From Rhizobium leguminosarum (GTDB taxonomy: Bacteria > Pseudomonadota > Alphaproteobacteria > Rhizobiales > Rhizobiaceae), in assembly GCF_002953715.1 (NCBI RefSeq), contig NZ_CP025012.1, forward strand, positions 3,162,001 through 3,226,000: DNA of 64,000 nucleotides, in the 5' to 3' direction. A program made the translations under genes and the position numbers. The notes under the pieces are model-generated. The model did no database searches, was not told the origin of the DNA, and was given only the letters and a program-made list of their open reading frames with translations. This document shows positions 44,378-52,667 of this stretch, one piece after another (positions within the stretch are counted from its first letter, which is position 1; each line of letters opens with the position of its first letter).

Positions 44378-45154
44378 ATGAGCAGAACAGTCGTCGTCAC
44401 CGGTTCCACCAGCGGCATCGGCCTTGCGATCGCCACTGCCTTCGCAGAAACGGGCGACAACATCGTCATCAACGGCTTCGGAAAGGCCGATGAAATCAAG
44501 GCGATCGTCGAGCGGCTTGAATCATTGTCCAAAGGCCGGGCGCTCTATCATCCGGCCGACATGACCAAGCCCGCCGAGATCGCCGACCTGATCGAAACGG
44601 CGGCCAAGACCTTCGGCGGCGTCGATGTCCTGGTCAACAATGCCGGCATCCAGCATGTCGAGAAGATCGAGGATTTCCCGATCGAGAAATGGGATCAGAT
44701 CATTGCGATCAATCTGTCGAGCTCCTTTCATACCATGCGCGCCGCGATCCCGCTGATGAAGGCGAAGAAGTACGGCCGCATCATCAATATCGCCTCGGCC
44801 CACGGGCTCGTCGCCTCACCCTTCAAATCCGCCTATGTCGCGGCAAAACATGGTATATTAGGCCTGACGAAGACGGCAGCGCTGGAACTTGCCGAATTCG
44901 GCGTGACCGTGAACGCCATCTGCCCCGGCTACGTGCTGACGCCGCTCGTCGAGAAGCAGATACCGGATACCGCCAAGGCCCGCGGCATGACCGAGGAACA
45001 GGTAAAGAGCGAGGTCATCCTCAAGGCGCAGCCGACGCATGAATTCGTCAAGGCCGAGGAAATCGGCGCATTGTCGCTCTATCTCGCCAGCGATGCCGCC
45101 CGGCAAGTGACCGGAACGCACATCTCGATTGACGGTGGCTGGACGGCGGCTTAA
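44378..45154 (+). CDS. bdhA: D-3-hydroxybutyrate dehydrogenase
   Basis: The 258-residue short-chain dehydrogenase oxidises 3-hydroxybutyrate, the breakdown product of PHB, to acetoacetate with NAD. It has the cofactor motif TGSTSGIG, NNAG, and the catalytic set Asn112, Ser140, Tyr153 and Lys157. The stretch NAICPGYVLTPLVEKQIPD is typical for BdhA. xdhA starts 29 bases after the stop; the same order, bdhA followed by xanthine dehydrogenase genes, is known as an operon in Sinorhizobium meliloti. The ATG follows AGGGAGAACAGC. Confidence 0.93.
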   Translation: MSRTVVVTGSTSGIGLAIATAFAETGDNIVINGFGKADEIKAIVERLESLSKGRALYHPADMTKPAEIADLIETAAKTFGGVDVLVNNAGIQHVEKIEDFPIEKWDQIIAINLSSSFHTMRAAIPLMKAKKYGRIINIASAHGLVASPFKSAYVAAKHGILGLTKTAALELAEFGVTVNAICPGYVLTPLVEKQIPDTAKARGMTEEQVKSEVILKAQPTHEFVKAEEIGALSLYLASDAARQVTGTHISIDGGWTAA

Positions 45155-45183
45155 CCATTTGCAAAAACAACAACAGGAACATC

Positions 45184-46650
45184 ATGAACGACAGCATCCG
45201 CTTCATCCTGAATGGCGAGGACATCACGCTTACCGATGTCAGGCCAACCGAGACGCTTCTCGATTTTCTGCGGTTGAAGCGGCGGCTGACGGGCACCAAG
45301 GAGGGATGCGCGGAAGGCGATTGCGGCGCCTGCACCGTGCTCGTCGGCCGGCTGGCCGATGGCAAGCTCGCCTATGAATCCGTCAATGCCTGCATCCGTT
45401 TCATGGGCTCGCTGCACGCCACCCATGTGGTAACGGTCGAGCATCTGGCCGGCAGGGACGGCGCGCTGCATCCCGTCCAGCAGGCACTGGTCGATTGCCA
45501 CGGCTCGCAATGCGGCTTCTGTACCCCGGGCTTCGTCATGTCGCTTTACGGTCTCTGGCTCGCCAAGGAAAAGCCGAGCCGCCAGGAAATCGAAAAGGCG
45601 CTGCAAGGCAATCTCTGTCGCTGCACGGGCTACGAGCCGATCGTCAAGGCCGCCGAGCAGGTGAGCCTGATGCGGCCGAGCACACTCTTCGACCCGCTGG
45701 AACGGACGCGCTCGGAAATCGTCGCGCGGCTTTGGGCAATACAGGCGAGCGGCACGATCAGGATTGCGAATGGCGAAGACCGGCTGATCGTGCCGGCTTC
45801 TGTCCGGGCGCTGGCCGAGGTCCTTTCGCAGGAACCCGACGCGATTATCGTCGCCGGCGCGACCGATGTCGGCCTCTGGGTGACGAAGCAGATGCGCAAG
45901 CTGAGCCCGGTGGTTTTTATCAACCACCTCAGCGAATTGCAGTCGGTCACGGAAGGCGAGGACGGCATCGCCATCGGCGCCGGCGTCAGCTATACCAAGG
46001 CCTTCGAGGCGATCTCCAAGAAAATTCCGGCGCTCGGCCGGCTGATCGATCGCATCGGCGGCGAGCAGGTGCGCAACATGGGCACGATCGGCGGCAACAT
46101 CGCCAACGGCTCGCCGATCGGCGACAGCCCGCCACCGCTGATCGCGCTCGGCGCGACGCTGACGCTGCGGTCCCTGCAAGGCCAGCGCAGAATGCCGCTC
46201 GAGGATTTCTTCATCGCCTATGGCAAGCAGGACCGGAAGCCCGGCGAATTTGTCGAAAGCGTCTTCGTGCCCTACCCGGCAGCAGCCAACCGCTTTGCCG
46301 CCTACAAGATCACCAAGCGCCGCGACGAGGACATCACTGCCGTGCTCGGCGCTTTCCTGCTGACGCTCGACGAGGCCGAAATGATCACCGACATCCGTAT
46401 CGCCTTCGGCGGCATGGCTGCGACGCCGAAACGCGCCCGCACGGTGGAGGCCGCGCTGATCGGCAAACCATGGACGGAAGCGACGATCGACGCAGCCCGC
46501 CCCGCCTTCGACGCCGATTTCCAGCCGCTGACCGACTGGCGCGCGACGGCGGAATACCGCCAGCTGACGGCGAAGAACCTGCTGACGCGGTTCTATCTTG
46601 AGACCGTCGGTGCGCCGGCCGAACTGAAGCGGTTCGAGGAGGTGGCGTGA
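45184..46650 (+). CDS. xdhA: Xanthine dehydrogenase small subunit (FeS/FAD)
   Basis: The 488-residue subunit has an N-terminal plant-type 2Fe-2S domain (GCAEGDCGACTVLVG), a second 2Fe-2S domain (CGFCTPGFVMS and CRCTGYEPI), then a FAD-binding domain (IVAGATDVGLWVTKQMRKL and MGTIGGNIANGSPIGDSPP). It passes electrons from the molybdenum centre to NAD. Xanthine dehydrogenase turns hypoxanthine into xanthine and urate. The gene is in operon context after bdhA, but a 250-base repeat interrupts the link to xdhB. Confidence 0.94.
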   Translation: MNDSIRFILNGEDITLTDVRPTETLLDFLRLKRRLTGTKEGCAEGDCGACTVLVGRLADGKLAYESVNACIRFMGSLHATHVVTVEHLAGRDGALHPVQQALVDCHGSQCGFCTPGFVMSLYGLWLAKEKPSRQEIEKALQGNLCRCTGYEPIVKAAEQVSLMRPSTLFDPLERTRSEIVARLWAIQASGTIRIANGEDRLIVPASVRALAEVLSQEPDAIIVAGATDVGLWVTKQMRKLSPVVFINHLSELQSVTEGEDGIAIGAGVSYTKAFEAISKKIPALGRLIDRIGGEQVRNMGTIGGNIANGSPIGDSPPPLIALGATLTLRSLQGQRRMPLEDFFIAYGKQDRKPGEFVESVFVPYPAAANRFAAYKITKRRDEDITAVLGAFLLTLDEAEMITDIRIAFGGMAATPKRARTVEAALIGKPWTEATIDAARPAFDADFQPLTDWRATAEYRQLTAKNLLTRFYLETVGAPAELKRFEEVA

Positions 46651-46689
46651 TGGTTTGTTTCGCGAATTGGCCTCCCGCAGTCACCACTT

Positions 46690-46880
46690 TGCCCCTCACC
46701 CTAACCCTCTGCCCGCTTGCGGGGAGAGGGGACGTGCCCTGCGAGAGGTGGCGAGGAACGAAGACGGCGCGGCATGTCCCTTCTCCCCGCAAGCGGGAGT
46801 CCGAAGGACGGGTCGAGACCGGTGGCTCGACCCCGGTTGGTGGCGGCAGCCGGATGAGGGGCCGCGCAGAAAACCGTGCT
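46690..46880. repeat. Dispersed repeat with hairpins, copy B, between xdhA and xdhB
   Basis: It carries paired CCCGCTTGCGGGG-like hairpins and the 35-base segment at 46800-46834 that matches copy A (34446-34480) with one mismatch. It fills nearly the whole space between two genes that are usually adjacent. Open frames across it are repeat artefacts. Confidence 0.7.
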
Positions 46881-46900
46881 GACCGTGGAGGGCTCATCTG

Positions 46901-49240
46901 ATGGACAAATCCACCTTCGAAGACCGCAAGGCCATCATCGCAGGCCCGATGCACGGCTCGCTGCGGCATGATTCAGCGCATAAGCATGTCACCGGAACCG
47001 CCGATTATATCGACGATATTCCCGAACCCGCGGGCCTGCTGCACGGCGCCCTCGGCCTCTCCGACCGGGCACATGCCGAAATCACCGCTATCGATCTTTC
47101 CGCGGTCGCTGCCTATCCCGGCGTCGTCTGGGTCTTCACCGGCAAGGATGTCCCTGGCGTCAACGACGTCAGCTCCAACGGCAGCCATGACGAGCCGCTG
47201 CTGGCCGAAACATTAGTTGAGTTCCACGGCCAGCCGATCTTTGCCGTCATCGCCGAAACGCGTGATGTGGCCCGCCGTGCCGCGCGGCTGGCAAAGATCG
47301 ACTATCGCGACCTGCCGCATTGGAGCGATATCGACGGCGCTCTCGCCAATGGCAGCCCGCTCGTCATCACCCCGATGACACTGCGGCGCGGCGAGCCGGA
47401 AACGGAAATGACGAATGCAGCCATGCGTCTGAAAGGTCAGATGCGCATCGGCGGACAGGAGCATTTCTACCTCGAAGGCCATATTGCCGTGGCCATCCCC
47501 GGCGAGGACGACGAGGTCACCGTCTGGTCCTCGACGCAGCATCCAAGCGAGATCCAGCACATCGTCGGCCACGTGCTCGATATCCCCTCGAACGCGGTGA
47601 CCGTCAACGTGCGCCGCATGGGCGGCGGCTTCGGCGGCAAGGAGACGCAGGGCAATCAGTTCGCAGCGCTTGCGGCGATTGCCGCCAAGAAACTCGGCCG
47701 CGCGATCAAATTCCGCCCGGACCGCGACGAGGATATGAGCGCCACCGGCAAACGTCACGATTTCCTCGTCGATTACGAGGTGGGCTTCGATGCCGAAGGC
47801 CGCGTCCACGCGGTCGACGCGACCTATGCGGCACGCTGCGGCTTCTCCTCCGACCTCTCAGGACCGGTGACCGACCGTGCCCTCTTCCATGCCGATTCCA
47901 GTTATTTCTATCCGCATGTGCATCTGACTTCGAAGCCGCTGAAGACGCACACCGTCTCCAATACCGCCTTCCGCGGTTTCGGCGGGCCGCAGGGCATGCT
48001 CGGCGCCGAGCGCTTCATCGAGGAGATCGCCTATGCCCTCGGCAAGGATCCGCTCGATGTCCGCAAGCTGAATTTCTACGGCCAGCCGGGCTCCGAACGC
48101 ACACTCACCCCCTACCATCAGGAGGTCGAGGACAATATCATCGCCCGCATCGTCGAGGAGCTGGAGGAAACGTCCGAATACCAGGCACGGCGCAACGCCA
48201 TCATCGCCTTCAACCGCGACAGCCGCTATATAAGAAAGGGCATCGCGCTGACGCCGGTGAAATTCGGCATCTCCTTCACCATGACCGCCTTCAACCAGGC
48301 CGGCGCCCTCGTCCATATCTACCAAGACGGCTCGATCCACCTGAACCATGGCGGCACCGAAATGGGCCAGGGCCTCTACACCAAGGTGGCGCAGGTGCTG
48401 GCTGACAGCTTCCAGGTCGATATCGACAGGGTGAAAATCACCGCGACGACGACGGCCAAAGTGCCGAACACCTCGGCCACTGCCGCCTCCTCCGGCTCGG
48501 ACTTGAACGGCATGGCCGCCTATGACGCCGCCCGCCAGATCAAGGAACGGCTGGTCGCCTTCGCCGCCGAGAAATGGGATGTTGGGCCCGCCGACGTCGT
48601 CTTCCTGCCGAACCGCGTGCGCGTCGGCGAGATCGAAATCCCCTTCCCCGATTTCATCAAGCAGGCCTATTTCGCCCGCGTCCAGCTGTCCGCCGCCGGC
48701 TTCTACAAGACGCCGAAGATCCACTGGGACCGCAAGGCCGGCCGCGGCACGCCCTTCTATTATTTCGCCTATGGCGCCTCCTGCACCGAAGTGTCGATCG
48801 ACACGCTGACCGGCGAATATCTGATCGACCGCACCGACATCCTCCACGATGTCGGTCGCTCGCTGAATCCGGCGATCGATATGGGTCAGGTCGAAGGTGC
48901 CTTCGTGCAGGGCCTGGGCTGGCTGACGACGGAAGAACTCTGGTGGGACGACAAGGGCCGGCTGCGCACCCATGCCCCCTCGACCTACAAGATCCCACTC
49001 GCGTCCGACCGCCCGAAGATCTTCAACGTGCGCCTAGCCGAATGGTCCGAGAACGCTGAGGCCACCATCGGCCGCTCCAAGGCCGTCGGCGAACCACCCT
49101 TCATGCTGGCGATCTCGGTGCTGGAGGCACTGTCGATGGCGGTAGCAAGTGTCGCGGATTATCGGGTCTGCCCGAGGCTCGACGCACCGGCGACGCCGGA
49201 ACGGGTGCTGATGGCGGTCGAGCGGATGAAGCGGGTGTAG
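46901..49240 (+). CDS. xdhB: Xanthine dehydrogenase large subunit (molybdopterin)
   Basis: The 779-residue subunit binds the molybdenum cofactor and the purine. It contains VRRMGGGFGGKETQGN, the substrate-site Arg region NTAFRGFGGPQGM, GGTEMGQGLYTKVAQVL, and the catalytic Glu in SKAVGEPPFML near the C-terminus. The length is that of bacterial XdhB. It forms a complex with XdhA. The repeat upstream separates it from xdhA; a GTGGAGGGCTCATCTG leader provides the ribosome site. Confidence 0.95.
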   Translation: MDKSTFEDRKAIIAGPMHGSLRHDSAHKHVTGTADYIDDIPEPAGLLHGALGLSDRAHAEITAIDLSAVAAYPGVVWVFTGKDVPGVNDVSSNGSHDEPLLAETLVEFHGQPIFAVIAETRDVARRAARLAKIDYRDLPHWSDIDGALANGSPLVITPMTLRRGEPETEMTNAAMRLKGQMRIGGQEHFYLEGHIAVAIPGEDDEVTVWSSTQHPSEIQHIVGHVLDIPSNAVTVNVRRMGGGFGGKETQGNQFAALAAIAAKKLGRAIKFRPDRDEDMSATGKRHDFLVDYEVGFDAEGRVHAVDATYAARCGFSSDLSGPVTDRALFHADSSYFYPHVHLTSKPLKTHTVSNTAFRGFGGPQGMLGAERFIEEIAYALGKDPLDVRKLNFYGQPGSERTLTPYHQEVEDNIIARIVEELEETSEYQARRNAIIAFNRDSRYIRKGIALTPVKFGISFTMTAFNQAGALVHIYQDGSIHLNHGGTEMGQGLYTKVAQVLADSFQVDIDRVKITATTTAKVPNTSATAASSGSDLNGMAAYDAARQIKERLVAFAAEKWDVGPADVVFLPNRVRVGEIEIPFPDFIKQAYFARVQLSAAGFYKTPKIHWDRKAGRGTPFYYFAYGASCTEVSIDTLTGEYLIDRTDILHDVGRSLNPAIDMGQVEGAFVQGLGWLTTEELWWDDKGRLRTHAPSTYKIPLASDRPKIFNVRLAEWSENAEATIGRSKAVGEPPFMLAISVLEALSMAVASVADYRVCPRLDAPATPERVLMAVERMKRV

Positions 49241-49303
49241 GAAGATGGGCGCGCGTCAGGCTCGTTTGCTGTCCTCGGCGGCGAACCCATCGGTCAGCCA
49301 CCC

Positions 49304-50119
49304 ATGACCGACATCCGCCGCTTCCTCGCCGCCCACCCGGACAGCATCCTCATCGACATCACCGGCACACAAGGCTCCACCCCGCGTGAGACCGGTACCT
49401 TCATGCTCGTCTCGGCTGAAGCTCTGTGTGGCACGATCGGCGGCGGCCAGTTCGAATTCATGGCGATCGCGAATGCGCGGGACATGCTCGCGGGAACCGG
49501 CGGGATGGCGGAGATGGATATCCCGCTCGGCCCCGACATTGGCCAGTGCTGCGGTGGTCGCACGCAGCTGCGGTTTCGCCGGGTGACGCAGGCGGTTGGT
49601 GAAGAAATCGAAGCCAGGCTTGCCGGCGAGATCGAGTGTCTGCCGGAGGTCTATCTCTTCGGTGCCGGCCATGTCGGCCGGGCGCTGGCTACGGCCTTGG
49701 CGCCGCTGCCGCTGTCGGTGACGGTCGTCGAAACGCGGCAGGAAGAGCTCGCCAACCTGCCGGCAGAGACCAAGGCGCGACTTGTGCCGATGCCAGAAGC
49801 ACTGGTGAAGGATATTCCGGCCGGCGGCGTGGTCGTCATCCTGACGCACGACCACGCGCTGGATTTCCTCATCGCCCGCGAGGCACTGGAAAAGACCGAC
49901 CTCGCCTATACCGGCATGATCGGCTCGGCGACTAAGCGCGCCACCTTCGCAAGCTGGCTTTCCCGCGAAGGTGGCGGAGAGCGCGGCCGGATGGAGCGGC
50001 TGACGCTGCCGATCGGCGGCTCGGCAGTCAGGGACAAGCGTCCTGAGGTGATCGCCGCCATGACCGCCGCCGAGATCCTGACGGCGCTCGCTGCCTACCG
50101 CATGCGCTCGTCCTCGTAA
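49304..50119 (+). CDS. xdhC: Xanthine dehydrogenase accessory protein XdhC
   Basis: The 271-residue protein inserts sulphurated molybdenum cofactor into XdhB. It carries TGTQGSTPRETGTFMLVSAE, GTIGGGQFEF, PDIGQCCGG (with the conserved cysteine pair) and a C-terminal Rossmann part LFGAGHVGRALATAL. It follows xdhB by 63 bases on the same strand and completes the xdhABC set. Its 3' end overlaps by 25 bases with the convergent small gene on the other strand. Confidence 0.92.
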   Translation: MTDIRRFLAAHPDSILIDITGTQGSTPRETGTFMLVSAEALCGTIGGGQFEFMAIANARDMLAGTGGMAEMDIPLGPDIGQCCGGRTQLRFRRVTQAVGEEIEARLAGEIECLPEVYLFGAGHVGRALATALAPLPLSVTVVETRQEELANLPAETKARLVPMPEALVKDIPAGGVVVILTHDHALDFLIAREALEKTDLAYTGMIGSATKRATFASWLSREGGGERGRMERLTLPIGGSAVRDKRPEVIAAMTAAEILTALAAYRMRSSS

Positions 50120-50286
50120 TAGGGATCGCGCCCGTCGAGGAAACCGAGATCGCGCTTGACGCGGTCCGGCACCGTGTCGAGATCGAGGCTGGGCATGCGC
50201 CAGATCTGCGCCAGCCAAGCGCCGATACGCTGGAAAATCCCGATGGTCGGCTGCGGCGGACTCTGTTCGATAGCATAGCAATTCAT
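50095..50286 (-). CDS. Small DUF1127-like protein, divergent from LysR gene
   Basis: The 63-residue product has a hydrophobic amphipathic segment (GIFQRIGAWLAQIWRMP) and the ending VPDRVKRDLGFLDGRDPYYE. This is like the small arginine-rich DUF1127 proteins of Rhizobiales, some of which affect phosphate, carbon or RNA metabolism. The ATG has GAGGTGATGTC upstream. It is divergent from a GcvA-type LysR gene and shares a 101-base spacer with a palindrome, a recurrent arrangement for this pair. The last codons overlap the xdhC 3' end. Confidence 0.7.
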   Translation of the reverse strand: MNCYAIEQSPPQPTIGIFQRIGAWLAQIWRMPSLDLDTVPDRVKRDLGFLDGRDPYYEDERMR

Positions 50287-50323
50287 GACATCACCTCGAT
50301 GGTTTGATGGTATGAGTTGCAGT

Positions 50324-50344
50324 TTGCAGCCAAAAGTGCTGCAA
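50324..50344. promoter_or_regulatory. Candidate LysR operator in the divergent spacer
   Basis: TTGCAGC, seven bases, GCTGCAA is a perfect 7-bp dyad, and a further TTGCAG lies eight bases upstream. It sits between the two divergent start codons as expected for a LysR autoregulatory site. Confidence 0.5.
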
Positions 50345-50387
50345 TTCCAATCGAACGACCGTCTGCCTGCATCAAGAGAACTTATCC

Positions 50388-51284
50388 ATGAAACTCTCGA
50401 AACAATTTCCGCTGAATGCGCTGCGCGTCTTCGAGGCTGCTGCCCGGCTCGGAAGTTTCACCAAGGCGGGCGACGAACTCGGCATGACGCAGACGGCCGT
50501 CAGCTATCAGATCAAGCTGCTGGAGGAGAATGTCGGCGAGCCGCTCTTCCTGCGCCGCCCGCGCCAGATCGCACTGACGGAGACCGGCGAACGCCTGGCA
50601 CCGAAGGTGACCGAAGCCTTTGCCATGCTGCATGACGCAATGGCGACGGCGCGCGACAGCGTCGAAGGCACGCTCGCCATCAGCTCGACCCATACCTTCG
50701 CCTCGAAATGGCTGGCGCCGCGCCTCGGCTCTTTCCACTTGAAACATCCGGCGATTGCGGTGCGCTTTCAGGCGAGCTCTGATATCATCGACTTCGCCCG
50801 CGAGCAGATCGATGTCGGCATCCGCTGGGGCGACGGCAACTGGCCGGGGCTGACGCTGCACCGGCTGATGGGCCTGGAGTTCACGCCGATGCTGAGCCCA
50901 AAGCTGGCGGAGACGGCAGGCGGCATCAGGGAGCCGCGCGATCTCCTGAAGTTCGATCTCTTCGACGCCGGCGACATCTGGTGGAAACAATGGTTCGAGG
51001 CAGCCGGCGTCACGGAGACGGATCTCGATCGGCGCCCGCGCAACCAGCTTGGCTCCCAGGCGGTGGAAGCCGATGCAGCGATCGCCGGCCATGGCGTCGC
51101 CATTCTCCATCCGGCCTTCTATGCGGCCGAGATCGCGCTCGGCCGGCTCTACCAGCCCTTCGAACTGACCCGCAGCGACGGCAAGGCCTATTGGCTCGTC
51201 TACCCCGAAAACCGTCGCAACGTGCCCAAGATCAAGGCCTTCCGCAACTGGATCCTTGAGGAGATGAAGGCCGCCGGAAATTGA
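50388..51284 (+). CDS. LysR-family regulator (GcvA type)
   Basis: The 298-residue protein has the N-terminal LysR winged helix (FPLNALRVFEAAARLGSFTK, then AGDELGMTQTAVSYQIKLLE) and a periplasmic-binding-like effector domain, with the GcvA-group features ISSTHTFASKWLAPRLGSFH and DVGIRWGDGNWPGL. It is divergent from the DUF1127-like gene, its likely target. The inducer is unknown. Confidence 0.9.
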   Translation: MKLSKQFPLNALRVFEAAARLGSFTKAGDELGMTQTAVSYQIKLLEENVGEPLFLRRPRQIALTETGERLAPKVTEAFAMLHDAMATARDSVEGTLAISSTHTFASKWLAPRLGSFHLKHPAIAVRFQASSDIIDFAREQIDVGIRWGDGNWPGLTLHRLMGLEFTPMLSPKLAETAGGIREPRDLLKFDLFDAGDIWWKQWFEAAGVTETDLDRRPRNQLGSQAVEADAAIAGHGVAILHPAFYAAEIALGRLYQPFELTRSDGKAYWLVYPENRRNVPKIKAFRNWILEEMKAAGN

Positions 51285-51368
51285 TGCCGCCTAAAACTGT
51301 AGAGCGGTTTTCGGACAACGACATACCGAACCCGGTTCGTGAGCCGGGTCCGGTGCTGTGGTCCGTCT

Positions 51369-51701
51369 TCAATATCCCAGTTCCGGCGCATAGAAACAGC
51401 GCGGTGTATCCTCGTTCGGGAACAGACAGAGATGATAGTCGTTATCGCCGGATTGCATTGCCTTCGTCATTGGCAGCAGGAAGACATGAGCATGCGTGAC
51501 CAACCGGTGGTCGCCCGGCATCAGCGTCACACGATATCCACCTGGCGTCACTGCCACGCTTTTCGAAGGGATCATCTGGCAATCGCCATTATGACTGTCG
51601 CCGTTGCAACAATAGGGGTCATAACTCCACCCCGAAGGTGCGTCGTGAGCCGTCGCCAACGACGCATACGCAATCATCACACACGTCAGAATGCTGCGCA
51701 T
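51369..51701 (-). CDS. Small secreted Cys/His-rich protein
   Basis: The 110-residue precursor begins with a signal peptide cleaved near ATAHDA (about residue 19). The mature part has SGWSYDPYCCNGDSHNGDCQ and ends with CLFPNEDTPRCFYAPELGY, giving five cysteines and several histidines. This could bind metal or form disulphides in the periplasm. A similar pattern occurs in many alphaproteobacterial hypothetical proteins, but I know no function. I chose the second of two close ATGs because it has better spacing from GGAG. It is convergent with the LysR gene. Confidence 0.65.
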   Translation of the reverse strand: MRSILTCVMIAYASLATAHDAPSGWSYDPYCCNGDSHNGDCQMIPSKSVAVTPGGYRVTLMPGDHRLVTHAHVFLLPMTKAMQSGDNDYHLCLFPNEDTPRCFYAPELGY

Positions 51702-51865
51702 GGGCATCTTCTCCGTCGATGAATGCGCCGCCGATGATCTAAGGGTTCTTATTTTATTCCGGCGGCCTGCAAAAATAACTGTAATCGAGTCGTCGTAGTT
51801 CCGGATCTGCTGAATTAGCAGATTCAGTATAAGGCAGAGATAATGCACAGCCTTCTCGGCAGCTT

Positions 51866-52552
51866 TTAGGCACGCGACAGCAGATCGACGATCCGACCGC
51901 GATCGGCAACTTCGGCAAAACCGCCGGAAATCATCAGTGGAGCGCCGAAGATCTCGACGAGCCCATTGCCGAGAATGACACCTTCGCCGTCCCGATACGC
52001 GAGAATGGGTGTTGTCGTCGTCTCGCTGTAGCGTAGTAGCGCGGAGAGATAGCCGGGATCGTCGTTCAGATGCGGGAAGAATTCGAAAGGCAGGAGATTA
52101 AGAGCCGCGCCATCCTGCACCGCATCAGGCGAAGCGCCGGAAAAGAGCGCGTCGACGGCGATTGTCGGCGTTATTAAAATCGCCCCGGCGCTGGTTCCGA
52201 CAAGAATGCCATCGTCCAGTGCCCATGCGCGCAACTTGTCCAGCATACCGCTCTGCCGCAGCCTTCTCAGAAAATCGCCGGTATGGCCGCCGGAAAGATG
52301 GATGGCGTTACAGGAAAACAACCTGCTGATCTCCTCGTCGCCGGAGAGTGCGTCGAGATCGACGAAAGGATCGAGAAGAAGCCCGTACCTCATGTAATAA
52401 CGCCGTTTCTCATCGAAAAACGCCCGCTGCGGGTCCGGACCGGACGTGATATAGCCGACGCGGTTCCCACGCGAGAGGATGAGTGCCGCAAGCCGCCGGT
52501 CCATCGGCGCGTTGTCGGCGATGACTTGATCGCTGTAGAGCGCGGTGATCAT
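51866..52552 (-). CDS. Peptidase E-like protein (family S51)
   Basis: The 228-residue protein belongs to the family of alpha-aspartyl dipeptidase and cyanophycinase. It has IHLSGGHTGDFLRRLR and the serine nucleophile motif GILVGTSAGAILITP. Peptidase E cleaves dipeptides with N-terminal aspartate; cyanophycinase breaks beta-Asp-Arg. The size fits peptidase E. The ATG behind AAAGGAGCAATGGA is preferred; the longer frame reaching 52729 would run into the puuD start and lacks similarity. It is divergent from puuD. Confidence 0.8.
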   Translation of the reverse strand: MITALYSDQVIADNAPMDRRLAALILSRGNRVGYITSGPDPQRAFFDEKRRYYMRYGLLLDPFVDLDALSGDEEISRLFSCNAIHLSGGHTGDFLRRLRQSGMLDKLRAWALDDGILVGTSAGAILITPTIAVDALFSGASPDAVQDGAALNLLPFEFFPHLNDDPGYLSALLRYSETTTTPILAYRDGEGVILGNGLVEIFGAPLMISGGFAEVADRGRIVDLLSRA

Positions 52553-52667
52553 TCCATTGCTCCTTTGGCCGCGCCGGTCGTTGCGCGTGTGCAGTTCTTC
52601 AATCTCCTCTTCCCTCCCCGCCAAAATTTCCGCAATGTCACGAGTCGGAGGAAGATAGGGGAACTCG

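Noticed and set aside
46647..46901. Open frames in the xdhA-xdhB gap
   Set aside because: They are translations of a hairpin-rich repeat and have no coding character.
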